Under the pieces are notes generated by a model that saw only the letters and a program-made list of their open reading frames with translations, made no database searches and was not told the DNA's origin. This document shows, piece after piece, positions 10,740-22,846 of a stretch of 64,000 bases of DNA. The position numbers were made by a program, and so were the translations under genes. The stretch lies in NCBI GenBank assembly GCA_026119935.1, contig JALRMH010000011.1, positions 62,001 to 126,000 of the forward strand, in the 5' to 3' direction. How positions within the stretch are numbered: the first letter of the stretch is position 1; every line of letters starts with the position of its first letter. This DNA comes from Endothia cerciana. Taxonomy: Eukaryota; Ascomycota; Sordariomycetes; Diaporthales; Cryphonectriaceae.

Positions 10740-11627
10740 CGCGTTATTGTGTCGAGACTCGCTGTGTATGATGAGTGCGCGACGTGTAAGAGGATTCAGA
10801 CGGTCGGAGTACGGTCAGCACAGGCAGCGAGTGTCTGCCGATCGATCGTTTGTTGTTGAGGAAGAGATGCTGGAGTTGGCAATGTTGGAGAAGGGACTTC
10901 AGTAGTGCTAGCGGCGGCTATCTTTAGGAGGGGGACGTCATATGGGGTATCCCATGATCAGTTCTGATTTGCCCTCCAGTAGCGCACTACAGGCAGATGC
11001 TCGAAACTCGCCAGGGCTGACCGCGGCTGTCTTGTTGAGGGGACCCCACATCCCCAGCCATTCCTTACTTCACATCAAACCTCCACACACCCGCTGCAAC
11101 GCACGGCATACCAACGGGTCCCCAGCGACTTCTCCAATCTTCCTAAAAAGTGCCTGACAGTGATACCTTGCTGCCACAGCCTGATCTTGACCCACGTGAG
11201 TCCTGCATCAGCTTCCAGAGGTTTAGGGAACTCCCAGTTCCTTGATCCCTCGGATGATCCATGGACCGTAGCCTCTCGTCGTAACAACCAGGCGGGGACA
11301 TCAACTTTACTTGCAGTGAAGTGTCCACCATGAAAATGGCACGATGTGGCTTCAGTAATGCATTTGTTCCTATGCTAGGCCAAAGGTTACAGCGTTTCTA
11401 GACTGGCGTGCGGGAACTTACCCGCTTCCCGCTCGTCAGATCACCGGACTTCCATGGGGAAGTAAGTCGAGACTAATGGGAATTTCCTTCCCTAAGCACA
11501 ACCCCTTCTTGGTAATGAATATATATCGACAGTCGTACGAGGTGCTCCGAGAGGGCTGGGTTCACAGACTCACCACTCATCATCCCCCGTCATCTTTGAG
11601 GTCTTACACAGGGAATCTGTCCCCAGT
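10740..11627. promoter_or_regulatory. Divergent upstream region of NPC2 and the MDR oxidoreductase
   Basis: 888 bp without a recognisable gene. A TATA-like stretch ATATATATC occurs about 105 nt before the ATG of the oxidoreductase at 11628, a plausible core promoter position. Confidence 0.5.
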
Positions 11628-12688
11628 ATGAAGCAAGCACAAGTCACCAACTGGGGTGAGCTACCCAAGTGTGTGGAGGTGGCCGACCCGGGGTCCCCCA
11701 AGCCTGGCGAGATCCAACTCAAAGTCCTGGCTTGCGGCGTCCATGAGCTTGTGAGAAACCGGGCTGCCGGGACTCACTACAGCGCACACGGTCTCCCGCA
11801 CATCCCCGGGACGGACGGCGTTGGTCAGACCTCTGACGGTAAGCTCGTTTATTTCAGCGCAATGAGCGACACTGGCGGCTCGATGACAGAGATAATCAAC
11901 GTGCCAGTTGAGAAGACGGTCCCAATTCCGGACGGAGCGGATCCGGTGCAGGTCGCCGGACTGGTCAATCCTGTCACGGCAAGCTGGCTGGGTCTGTCTG
12001 TGCGGACGAGTGGGTTGGAGCCAGGCTTCACGGCCGTCATTCTCGGAGCAACGGGGGTGTCGGGAGCCGCTGCCGTAGGCGTTGCCCACGCCCTAGGAGC
12101 AGGCAAGGTCATTGGTGCTGCAAGAACCGCTGAGAAGATGGCTGGACTCGGTCTGGATGGTACAATCGAGCTGGCAAATAATCCGAGCCAGACGGACTGG
12201 ACTGCTGCCATGGATGCGGATGTTGTCCTAGACTTCCTGTATTTCTCCCCTTCCCATCCCGATCTAGAGCTTTGGGGCCTGGAACCAGGAGTGCAGAGGA
12301 CGATGGTTCTGGATTATATCACAAGAACCCGCTCCTCGTTTTATTTTGTGGTAGACGCTAACTCCAACACCATAGGTACGGCCCAAGTACGCTATCTCTC
12401 CTTGCGGCGCTGAAGCCGACGAAGCCTGTGCAGTACGTCCAGATCGGCACGGTGGCGAAGCTCACGATGGATCTACCCGGAGATCTGCTCAGGAGCAAGA
12501 ATATCACCATGCGCGGGACGGGTCCGGGTGCCTGGCAGACGAAGGATCTCGCCAAGGAAGCCCCGGGCATGATCCAGGCCATCGCTTCAGGAAAGATGCA
12601 GCCCGGCAAATTCCAGAAGGTCAAAATGTCGGATATCGAGACGGCGTGGGGCCAGAAGGGAGGTGATCGCATGATTATCACTCCCTGA
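11628..12688 (+). CDS. Medium-chain dehydrogenase/reductase, quinone oxidoreductase-like
   Basis: Predicted NADPH-dependent oxidoreductase of the zinc-free MDR type; substrate unknown. Exons 11628-12238 and 12376-12688 give 307 residues. The N-terminal GroES-like part has WGELPKCVEVADPGSPKPGE and HIPGTDGVG. The Rossmann fold has the nucleotide-binding loop GATGVSGAAAVGVAHALGA, followed by VIGAARTAEKM. The intron (GTATTT..CCATAG, 137 nt) was placed because it restores VVLDFLY-GPSTLSLLAALKPTKPVQYVQIG. No zinc-ligand signature of classical alcohol dehydrogenases is seen. Such proteins act in detoxification or secondary metabolism, but the neighbours give no hint of a cluster. Confidence 0.85.
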
Positions 12689-13697
12689 AGCATCTTCCAG
12701 GCAAAGTGGCCGTTTCCTTCGACACCCGCACTATCACCCCGGTTATTTCGTCTGGCGGACTCACAGATAGGGTCGAGTATCTGAAGCGAACCGTGGCAAC
12801 TGTCCAATCTTTGAACCAGGAGATTTCCTAAGGGATTATATTGCAGCATGTGCTTGTTACCAGAAGCATATTTCGAACATCTGTCCTCCTCTGAATGGGA
12901 AGAAGAAACAAGAAAAGACTCCACCCGTGGCTTGAATACTCACGAGCTTTGATTCTCTCTATCTGGCTAGGCTTTTGCCAGGGCTCCACAGGACACTAGA
13001 CTTACAATCTTCCCTGTGTTTGAGAGCATCTGGATGTCAGCATTTTAGAGTCTGTTTGAGCCAGATTCTCTTCCTTATCCCTAGCTCTCCTTGCAGAAGA
13101 AAAAAAGAAGAAAAAAAGAAGTGGCCGGGGCCTGAAGCATAAGGACAATGGCAACCTCACAATCCGTCTTAATGCAGACTTCCGCCCACTAACAACTTAG
13201 AAGCAGAACCTGCCACGGTTTGTCACAAAGAATGCTGTTTCTGCTTTATAATGCCTATAAATCCCTGGAAAATTCTATAAGCAGATGAAGGACATGCATC
13301 CATACTTTCTCGAGCCATGAAGCTATATCTCAGCATCCGAGGGCTCAAGATGATTCCTCGAGGTGAGTTACATCTGGCCAGCTACAGGCATGCGGGTACC
13401 GCTGAGGACAGGGATAGCTGCCCCCGTCAGCACAGACCACGCAGGAGCTATCCCATGCCGGCTTCTGGACCCGATCCTGGAGCTGCCAGGCATGATGACG
13501 TTGAGCTGTTCAGCATCAATTCCCTGAATAACCTACACCACTGCCTACCCATCTCGATCCGCCTCCCCCTACCTAGTCAACTCCATAGGAGTCAATCAAT
13601 TCCCCTTTCCAGTGACTTCAAGTCAATCCTCTTAATCGCCTTGGCAATCTTCTCTGCGGGTGCTGAAGATCGGTGTCCCTCAGAATTCAATACCATC
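12689..13697. other. Intergenic, no gene seen
   Basis: A purine-rich AAAAAAGAAG stretch occurs at about 13100. An open frame from 13317 that runs into the next gene's first exon is in a different frame and resembles nothing known. Confidence 0.5.
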
Positions 13698-16191
13698 ATG
13701 GCGTCCTTGAGGAGCCTCTATCGGTCTGACGATCGCCCGGAGTTCAACACCAACTTCAAGTCAGTCAAGGACGCGTGCATTCTGTCTGGTTGACTGAGCT
13801 GATACCGCATAGCGTTGACTACGTGGTGCATCATCGGATTCCTCCTGCAGGTAATGATTCCTCTCGAGGCAGCTCCATGGGTCTCAGACTACGGGACAAC
13901 CTGTTGACTTCTGACGCACAGAGATTGAAAAAGCTGAAGCCGCCTTCGTACGACTCATCGAGGCCCTCGCAAGTGTCGGTCTAGCAACAGAGGTCCGACG
14001 GGGCGACGATACATCCCTCTTGGTATTCGTCAAGATTGCATCCGAGAGCTTGCTCAAGCAGCAGATCTACAGATACAGAGTCCAGGACTGGCTGTACGGC
14101 GTTCGCACCTCCGCACCGAGCAAGGACCTCACCTCCTATTTTGAAGAGGAACCCGTGGTCGAAGCCGAAAGGCTCAGGCTGGTCTACCTCCTGATCACGA
14201 AACCGAAGGCAGAGGGCGGTGCAGGTGTCACGCCCAAGATTGGCCAGTGGAAATATGTCAGCTCCGTATTCCCTCTCCATAACCATGCTTTCAACCGGAA
14301 CTGGATTAAGCAATGGAGCACGAAGTACGTACTCGACGAGGACGACATCAATGAGATACGAGACAAGTTCGGCGAGAAGGTTGCCTTCTACTTCGCTTTC
14401 TTGCAGTCGTACTTCTCCTTCCTGTTCTTCCCTGCGGTATTCGGCTTCGGCGCCTGGCTCATACTAGGCCAGTTCTCTTTGTTTTATGCCGTGGTGAACT
14501 GCCTCTGGTGTGTTGTCTTTTTCGAGTACTGGAAGAAGAAGGAGGTGGACCTTGCGGTTCAATGGGGCGTCCGTGGCGTCTCCCGGATCCAGCATCCTCG
14601 GGCTCAGTTCCAATTTGAACGTGAAACCCAGGATCCAGTCACAGGAGAGGTCATCAAGGTCTATTCGCCCTTCAAGCGGCTTCAGCGTCAGCTTCTACAG
14701 CTGCCATTCGCAATTGCTTGCCTTTTGGTCCTTGGCAGCCTGATCATCTCTTGTTTCGCGATTGAGATCTTCATTTCAGAGGTGTATAACGGCCCGTTCA
14801 AGCAGTATTTGGTGAGAGCCTCAAGTTCCGACCTACCCATGGCTCCCGAGGTCCGGCTCAACTAACGCGGGACAGGTATTCACGCCCACTGTTCTCCTTA
14901 CAATCTTTATGCCAGCGTTGACCGCGGTCCTCACGAACCTCGCCGAGAAGCTCACGGAGCTGGAGAATTACGGGACACAAGATTGTAAGTCCCTCGTCGA
15001 TCTGCCTTGCATACCATGACCCTGACATCATTTCTAGCGCACCAAGCTGCTTTCGTCCAGAAGATTTTTGTCATCAACTTTGTCGTGTCGTACCTGCCTG
15101 TTTTCCTGACGGCATTTGTATATGTTCCCTTCGCCAAAGTGCTGGTGCCGCACCTTGACGTCTTCCAGGTCACTGCCCAGAAGTTCACGAAGAACGGGAA
15201 AGTGGAGACCAAGGCCTTTCAGATCGATCCAGATCGGCTCAAGAAGCAGATCATCTACTTCACAGTAACGGCTCAGGTGGTGAACTTCCTCCTGGAGGCC
15301 ATCGTACCCATCGTGAAGCGGAAAGTTTTCAAGGCCGTCAAGGAAGCGCAAGTGGACCTCACGCACAAAGACGGTCAGGAGAAGCACGCAGACCCCGAGG
15401 AGGAGGCAGCATTTCTGGACCGTGTACGGAACGAGGCGGAGTTGGACGAGTATGACGTGACGGTGGATTATAGAGAGATGGTGATCCAATTTGGCAAGTC
15501 GCCTATTGCTCCTCCTTTTTGAATGTGCACTAATAATAGTGGTATAGGCTACCTCTCGCTGTTTTCGGTGATTTGGCCCCTGACAGCTTGCTCTTTCCTC
15601 ATCAACAATTGGGTCGAGGCTCGTGCAGATGCTATGAAGATTGCCGTGAGCAGCAAGAGGCCGATCCCCTGGAGGTCCGATTCCATCGGACCCTGGGTGA
15701 CCTCGTTGGGATTCCTGTCCTGGCTGGGAAGCCTGACAAGTGCTGCCGTTGTCTTCATCTTCAGCAGCGATCCTTACGGGCCTGATGGCCATCCATCCAA
15801 CATCAAGGCTTGGGCGCTGCTTTTGAGCATCCTATTTGCAGAACATCTCTACCTGGTCGTCCAACTTGTTGTCCGTTATATAATTGGTAGCATGGACAGC
15901 CCTGGCTTACAAAAGGAGCGAGCCGAGCGTTTCGCCCTGAGGAAGCTGCACCTCCAGGAGACTCTAGGAGAAGAGCTCGCGGAGAGTGCAGCTGCTGCAG
16001 ACTTTACGAGCGGCGAGAAAATCACGAGAGAAGCGCTCGAGGAGGAAGCCCGGCGAGCCTCGGTTTCTGGCCAGGCAGCAGCACCGGGGCAAGCGTTCTG
16101 GCAACGACAGCGCGGCGCTGCGGAAACTATTCAAATCGGGCGAGCGCTCATTTCCAAGGCGTCTGCGGCGAACAAGACGAAATCACAGTGA
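13698..16191 (+). CDS. TMEM16/anoctamin family membrane protein, Ist2-like
   Basis: Polytopic membrane protein of the anoctamin family. Relatives act as lipid scramblases or ion channels, and yeast Ist2 tethers ER to plasma membrane. Six exons, 13698-13759, 13813-13850, 13922-14811, 14876-14984, 15038-15493 and 15548-16191, give 732 residues. The N-terminal cytoplasmic domain has VDYVVHHRIPP and QDWLYGVRT. The first membrane helices follow KVAFYFAFLQSYFSFLFFPA, and the family-typical WSTKYVLDEDDI and VQWGVRGVS are present. Late helices include LFSVIWPLTACSFLINNWVE. The fifth intron (15494-15547) begins GCAAGT, a GC-AG intron, and splicing at it restores VIQFGYLSLFSVIWP. The C-terminus is short and charged, without the long cortical sorting tail of yeast Ist2, so ER-plasma membrane tethering is not assured. 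Confidence 0.9.
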
Positions 16192-17163
16192 GACTTCGTG
16201 TGCGTCAATCTTCTAATCTGAGAAGCAGGTCATAACAAACTCAATACGATCTGTGCCGGATGCAGCTCACGAAGGAGGAACGCTAACCGGTCGCTTGTTG
16301 AAAACTCGGGCTTCTCGGGAGGCATTCATCGTACGACTGGTCGGGCGCTGCAGTCTACTTGTGCAGTCCCAGCGAAACCGGACAAGATTACACACGGCGA
16401 AATGGATGGTGTATATTGGCTGAGATGGGTTCCAAAGGGGGCAAGGAGCTAAGACTGCGGCGCTGGCTCAAGCTTTCTGGGCGAGGCGCCTGCTTCCGGG
16501 GCTGTGCAATGCTGCAAGCTAAGCTTTCCCGGGCGTCAAAGAGGTGCGTAGCAGCCACGGGCTGAGTTCGTAGGGACTGGGTACACGTGCGCAGATCTGC
16601 AGAAGGAATTCGTGCTTGATACACCATAACATCTTTGCATCTCTTCAAACCCAAGGCACAAAATTGATCCTGGTTATGCCCCCAACACAGCCCCTTCGAG
16701 GTTGACCTGACCCGCATATGGCTGCGCCGCCACAACGGACGATGCCTATCAGACCGCCGGCATGTCAGCCCTGAGTGCAGGACGGAGTACTTTTAGTACA
16801 CACTTGGCTAGGCGGCTACCAAGTTCCCAAGTGTGCAAGGGCGTACTTCTGAACTCACTTTCATGTGCCCCAGCGGACGAGGAACTTATCTCTTCGACAA
16901 TGTGGAGCTGACGGAGCATGACTTGCATTTAGATAACACATCACACCTTCGATACCTTCATGAGTTTCTCGAGACATGCATGGTAGTGTCTCGACTACGT
17001 ATACGAAAAGTGGTGGCACGTCGATTGCATTCTTATTGCGCTAGAGCATTGCTACTGCCAGAGGGCTGCAGCGCTGCCTGCTTACCCCTCGCCCACTTCT
17101 GATCGTGAACCTGAGGGGCTCACCACTGGGACCACAACACCATCAAGCCGAAAACAACAGGCT
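16192..17163. other. Intergenic, no gene seen
   Basis: 3' region of the TMEM16 gene and promoter of the following gene, both on the plus strand. No conserved protein recognised. Confidence 0.5.
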
Positions 17164-19863
17164 ATGGACGAGACCGTCAACGACCTGGTATTAGCTCCAT
17201 TCAGAGATATTGTGGGCCATGGGAATGTGGCGGTGGGACATGCTGTGGATAGTGGCCATGAGGCAATGCTCAAGGCAGCCCAGAGCCTCGTCAAGGAGGG
17301 AGAACGGGCACTGAAGAGGATCGAGCCACTGTGCCAGAGGAAGCGTGAAGATTTTGGCTCCGTCTTTGTGGATGCACTGAAGGATGATGGTATGGGATAC
17401 TCTAGCACACAGCGCTTTGCACGGACTGACAGGACCGCAGACGAGATATCTCGGTTTGTTCAGGACCTGAACGATCTGCTCTACGACTTCGAGGAGTATG
17501 TTGTGGCCGACAGTTTCGATATCGAGAAGTTCACGGAGCTGCAGGCGCTATCGAGAAAGGCGGCTCCCGCCATCGCTCATACGATCACGCGGATGAAACT
17601 TGAGTTGCCTAGTGCGGGTGACGAGGCAGAATCAACGTATTCAAGAGTTTCCTCGGAGCCGGCGGCAATCGTCAGGCCGCCCTTGGATCACGTCGTGCCT
17701 CGGCGCATAGCGTCGTTGCCATATCCAGACGATAGTGAGTTAGGCGAGCAAGGCACATGTACGATACCATATCCCTCAAGCCCCGAGCACGGTCCCGAGA
17801 CGAGAGTACCAGAACCGTCGCCAGGTCTCCCATTACCGACTGTACAGGAAGAGGAACCATTACCGCCTCCACCACCATTGTTGGACCCGTGGTCGCGTCG
17901 TTCAGGGACATCAGACGGGGCATTGGACCTGCGCAGTCCGTGGCGGGGCTCCTCCGACTCAGCTATCGGTTCAGAGGCAGATTCAGAGCACGCAAACTCC
18001 CAAGTCATCCACGCCCAGAATCTGCATCCTCAACAACCAGCCCTCCCTCCTGGCAGGCCCAATCATATCCTCGCATCGGGTGACTCAGGTTCGTCGCCGG
18101 TCCACAACACAACTCTCAATGGGCTCCGCTTTCGCGACAGTATCTCGCCCACTTCGCCTCGTCCTGATCATAGGGACTCCGTCGCCAGCTTGACGAACGC
18201 TTCTGTGCTAGGTTCGGTGTCCGATCACCGCACTGACAGAGACTCCTCGGCTTTCGACACAGTCAGTCCTGTGTCCCCTACGCAGAACCGAGCCTCGGTC
18301 CTCTCAGTCAGTTCTCAAGGTCAGCATCAAGGCCAAGGCCAGTTGCCACATATCGCGCCACTTGTTGTGCGCCCGCGCCCGCTCGCCTCTACGCCTAGAG
18401 CAGAGAACGAGGGACTTGAGGCGGTGCATCTTCTCGCGGCGAGCGTGCCGGATGGGTTGATACCGGTGGAGGAGGAGACAGCGGAGCTTACCATGGCCCC
18501 GCCGGATCCGGAGACCTATTTTGGTGGCTGTGCTATCAACTTAAACAGCTCGTACTATCAATTCGGAGGTTTCTGTTCAGCGGCGCTGGAAATCATCCAA
18601 GGCGGGGTGGGGATCAAGCATATTAAGAAACAGGTGAGTCTCCCTTTCCATCCTAATATGTCGGAATAACGCCTCATCAGTTTTCAGGGCCTCTCCACTG
18701 GCCATTTCGAGGTAGCGAAATGCAAGGCCTGTGCTTTTGAGCTCGATTGGAAAGCCGTAGAGAGAGATATCAACCATGAAGGCGAGCCACGGAAACCCTC
18801 TCCCCCATTCCTCAGAGGAAGCCGGCTCCTAATTTCAGAAAACAGCGACCGAGAATTTCAAATCATCAGGTGTTGGCTTCCGTCTGCGCTTCCTCTCCAA
18901 GAGCCACATTCCAACCAAGATTGTCGGAGAACAGATCTACGGCTGCGTCTTTTGCGTGCAGCTCCGGCAGACCACACATCCCAATGACGCCACGGTTCTC
19001 TTCAGCCAACGCCAGCTGTTTGCCCATCTTGCACGGCATCCTCATCCGCTTCCTCACGTTCCAGGTCTAACGGTAATACAGACGGAAGATATACCTGTTC
19101 AGTTCGCAAACAATTATGACCTGCACTTCCCCAGCCCTCCTCGCGTGTCAATGCTGGCGGATGTCATGCGCGAACTCACGGCGTTGCCGGCAGCTACTGC
19201 TATACAGACCTGCCGCGCCACCCCGACGAGCAGTCCCAAGCGACCACCGGACGGGTCAGACGTGCTCTTCTTCGCCGCTGGTGCACGAATCTTGGGTGTC
19301 GAGTTCCCTGGAAAATACCAGGGCGATTGGTGTCTGGGCTGGGTAGATCATGAGCGCGGCCTGTTCTCTGCAGACACAATTCGACTTGACCCTCCTAGAA
19401 GAAGCGACTTCCGGAACCAGGGCTCGAGTCCCATGAGAGCCATCGCGCGCTGGAAATTCGCTGTCAAAGACACCAAGGACAAAAGTGGAGGGGACTGGTT
19501 ATCCTTCGGCAAGGGCGAGGTTATAACGAATATAGGATGTGAGTTATCTGTTCATCCTGTACAGTCGATCTTCAGCAACACGTCGACCGAGAAAGGACCA
19601 GGGACTAAACAAAGACGTATCCCACAGGGTCACATCCGGAACACTGGTGCTGGTGGGGGACAAATGCCAAGGGCAAATCCGGCATGTTTCCACAGTCGCA
19701 TATTGAGCCTGGCACGCTGATGGCGGCAGCGGCGAAGTCGGATCGCGCGAGCGCCTCGAGCAGTGAGCGGAAGATGGGCTTGTTGTCACGGATCTCGATA
19801 CGGCAACGGAGCAGCGGCTCGGGTGTGGGAGGGGGCACGTCGCCGCGGGCGTCCATACACTGA
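17164..19863 (+). CDS. Large protein with N-terminal helical region, Cys/His zinc module and C-terminal SH3 domain
   Basis: Unknown function. Exons 17164-18633, 18688-18756, 18839-19538 and 19628-19863 give 824 residues. Residues 1-150 are predicted helical (for example LKAAQSLVKEGERALKRIEP). About 170-460 is disordered and Ser/Pro-rich, with a PPPPPLL proline tract. Around 490-600 there is a Cys/His region: KCKACAFELDW, IYGCVFCVQL and then FAHLARH, which looks like a zinc-binding module. From about 720 an SH3 domain is evident: RWKFAVKDTKDKSGGDWLSF, EVITNIGW and the terminal KSGMFPQSHIEPGTL. The short second exon with donor GTAGAG at 18757 was chosen because it is the only phase-compatible option found. 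SH3 plus a zinc module suggests a cytoskeletal or signalling adaptor; that is inference only. Confidence 0.7.
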
Positions 19864-20690
19864 GGAAGCATCCCAGGATCACCTCTATTTCGGATCAAAT
19901 CAGAAGCTTAGTCGTGTCTCGGCCCCAGCTTGTGAGGGACAGGCGAGGCATCACGGACAGCATGGTGAGAGGAACCCAGCACAGGTCCTGGCCAGGTTCA
20001 CTCAGAGGCGCGGGCTTACGAGCCGGATCATCCCACATCTATTGCTGTCGGCTCGGTAGACATGGTGGGCAAGGAATGGGCCTGCTACATGCAGGAGTTC
20101 TACATGCTGGAGCAAAGGAAAATGTGGGCTGGGGCTCGTCAAGTACGTCTATCTTGGGATGAGAGCCCTGAGGCGACGTCGATCGAGAGTGTACTAGGGC
20201 GAGGTTGCTGAAGGTCCCACAGCGAGGAATAAACAGCAGGCTTTCACTCCAAATCATGAGCGCGCCAACACACCACCCGAATGAAGCTGGGTGGACGATC
20301 TAGCCCGGCATGGAAGAGGTCAACTTTGGACTGCCTACACCAACGAACAGACCAGGAACACTGCCTTGTTCTGGAACAGACGAGCAGAAGCTCATTCAAC
20401 CTTGCTCGTTCCTCCAGGGGCCCCTCTCTCGGGTGGCTTCTGCGGGTGCACCTCTTGCCTCTGGGCAATAGGTCCTCGTGAGCTGGCTCATACCTCCTTC
20501 CTCCTGACGGAGGTGCTCCCCACTCACAGATCATATCTCGTCCCGTCGACTGTGCCCATCCAGGTTCTCGTCTTCATCTTTCATCCTCACCACGACTACT
20601 CATCATATTCGTCATTAGCGTCAACAGATTGCTGCCATCACCATCGGAAAGCATCCTCGCCATCGAACCAACGTCAACACACAAGCTATA
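19864..20690. other. Intergenic, no gene seen
   Basis: No conserved protein or RNA recognised. The last 150 bp are pyrimidine-rich and CATCAT/TCATC-rich, resembling a fungal 5' leader, ahead of the relic at 20691. Confidence 0.5.
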
Positions 20691-20990
20691 ATGACCCTCA
20701 AAGCCTTTGTCGTCGCGCTTTCCGCTGCGACAGTGGTAGCAGCAGGCTCCCACACTGGCTGTGGGTATAAAACAAGCCTCTTGGCCCGATAGCTCTTGTG
20801 ACGGGCCCTGTAGCGGTAATGCGACCTAGACCTGTGGTGGGGATAATCTCCTGGGCCTTTACAAATCCAGCTTCACATCGCAGGGCCCCGCCACGAATGG
20901 AGGTACTCAATCGGACCTCACCGCCGATGGAATGGCGACACCCATGGAGGAGGATTCGAAACAGGGTTGGAGGACGGCGTTGATAGAAGC
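20691..20990 (+). pseudogene. Relic of a secreted WSC-domain protein
   Basis: An ATG at 20691 starts a clean signal peptide (MTLKAFVVALSAATVVAAG) that ends in a stop after 33 codons. In another frame, from 20791, the C-terminal half of a WSC domain is readable: SSCDGPCSGNAT, a TAG stop at 20827, then TCGGDNLLGLY. WSC domains have PCxGN..QTCGG here, so the TAG sits where Gln (CAG) is expected, a C-to-T change. The N-terminal half of the WSC domain is missing, only about 30 codons separating signal peptide and motif. WSC domains bind polysaccharide in fungal wall sensors and secreted enzymes; which parent this was cannot be told. Confidence 0.6.
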
Positions 20991-21512
20991 TATCGGACTG
21001 TTCTTGGAAGACTGGCATGCCGTACACTTACCTAGAACCAGCCATCGATTCCGATGGCACCGTGATCGGTTTCATCAGGCACCATTGCCAGGTACTGATG
21101 ACTGTTCTGGCTAGGAGCATTGCGGGAGACTAAGCGGCGCAGGAAGATCATCATGTGGATGAGATCTAGGTAGCAAGATCAACTCCCAATCCCATTGAAA
21201 TCACAGTTAGGAGTTACACAGGACGGGATAAAGAACGTCAGTTGAACACCTCCGCCGAAGAAGGCGTTGCCAGTCATTCTGACCGAGCCTTGATATCGCG
21301 ACATCCGTGGACACAACCCACTACATTCTTCTCTTGGACATACGACCAGGATCATCCGAGGTGGTCAGATGAGTTGCTTCCTACCCCGTGGCCCATGTAA
21401 GAAACACGGCGCCCCCGCTCATCGTGAACCTGTTGCACATCCCCGAAGTTAACGCCCCCCCCCCCCCCAAAAAAAAACAAAAATGAGCCAGATGGACCGA
21501 CACACCGCCGGA
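20991..21512. other. Intergenic, no gene seen
   Basis: Contains a poly-C tract followed by poly-A at about 21457-21480, near the 3' end of RAE1. No coding signal. Confidence 0.5.
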
Positions 21513-22846
21513 CTACTTCTTCTTCCCCCTGACATCCTCCTCCGTGACCCGGTGCACCCTCAGCTGGATCGGGTATCGGGGCGAGTTCGCCGCAAACCCC
21601 ATGCTCCAATCATACCCCACCGCATACGCAAAGAGATTCCCGTTGCCCGTTGAACGCCGTCGTCGTGATCGCGCCGCCCGCCTCCGGGTACCCGGAGCCG
21701 CTGGTGCGCCACCCGGTCCCAGAAGTGAAAGGTCCCGTCCGAGCCCGCGGTGGTGAACGTCGTGGGGTGGGCCGGGTGGAAGCGCACGTCGTTGACGGTG
21801 TAGACCTTAACCGTCTTGGTGCTGGCGTCGGGTGGCGAGCGGTGGCACCGGAAGGTGAAGTTGCTGCTGTGATGAAGATCAGCCCTACACAGCCCTTCCT
21901 CCCCTCCTTCTCCTGCTTCTCCTTGCCCAACCCCCCCCCCCCCCAACACACAAGAAGGTTGACACGGGTGAGACATACCTCGATTCCTTGTCATCCACGG
22001 AGCTGATCGCGCACCGGCCCTCGATCGAGGCGGTGGCCCAAAACCTCCCGTCCGGCGCGACGGCGACCGCGCGGGTCTGGTGCCGCAGCGGCGACGTGGT
22101 CGAGCGCATGAACACGGCCGGGCTGGCCAGGTCGACGAGGTGGACGTGCCGGCCCGCGGTGGCGATGACGAGGGCGCGCGACCCCGCGCCCATGGCATAG
22201 ACCCGCTCGGCGCAGCGGAGGACGCCGAGGGGCCGGCCGGCGGGCTGGCGGATGTCCCAGAACCTGACGGTCCGGTCCCAGGACCCGGAGCAGACGATGG
22301 AGGAGCCGCCGGCGCCGGAACCGGGAAGCCCCACGCGGCACACGCTCCGGACGGCGGCGTCGTGGGAGCCGATGACGGCTGACTGCCCCGTGGCGGCGTG
22401 CAGGAGGTGGACGTTCTTGTCGGCCCCTCCCGAGATGAGCATGTTTCCGTCCTTACGGCAGCCGCCGTCAGCAGACAATCTTGCGGACCCCTCTTCCACG
22501 GGGGGCGAGGGGTGTCTCACTCACCTGGTCGTTCGGTTCGATTCATTGGTTCTTTTATTCTCTACCCTCCCCGTCCTCCTCTTTTCCGCGGCTGCAGGGC
22601 TAGAAGAAAACCTACCTCGGCCCAGTCGCAGCTTAATACCGGCCCCCCGCCGGTGCTGAACGCCGCCAGTCCCCGTGCCTGCGACCCGTCCGCGGCGACG
22701 TCGTAGACACGGACCGTCCCATCCCAGGACGCAGCCGCCAGGTGGTTGGCGGCCGGCGACCACGAGATGGACGAGATGGTGTCTTGGGCATCTGCCGGGA
22801 GGGCCACGTCGTCTGTTGTCGCGGTCGTCGAGGTCGTCGAGGTCAT
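21513..22846 (-). CDS. RAE1: mRNA export factor Rae1/Gle2, WD40 protein, with two frame breaks
   Basis: Seven-bladed WD40 protein that binds the nucleoporin Nup98/Nup116 GLEBS motif and acts in poly(A) RNA export. Exons 22846-22616, 22451-21979 and 21866-21513, conceptually 351 residues, the usual length. Markers: DTISSISWSPAANHLAAASW, SGGADKNVHLLHAATGQ, SGSWDRTVRFWDIRQP, then NFTFRCHRSPPDAS, VNDVRFHPAHPTTF, AGSDGTFHFWDRVAHQRL and the tail YPIQLRVHRVTEEDV. In the last exon the conserved protein is readable only with two +1 shifts: near 21690-21697 (between HQRL and GYPEAGGAITTTAFN) and near 21643-21649 (before NGNLFAYAVGYDWSMG). Both sit in G/C-rich runs and each fits one surplus base, so sequencing error is likely. 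A short upstream frame overlaps the start codon. Confidence 0.85.

Noticed and set aside
11628..12688. Classical zinc alcohol dehydrogenase
   Set aside because: The Rossmann fold is MDR type but the zinc-ligand GHE and structural-zinc cysteine motifs are absent.
13317..13793. 158-codon frame upstream of the TMEM16 gene
   Set aside because: It overlaps the first TMEM16 exon out of frame with that conserved start and has no recognisable features.
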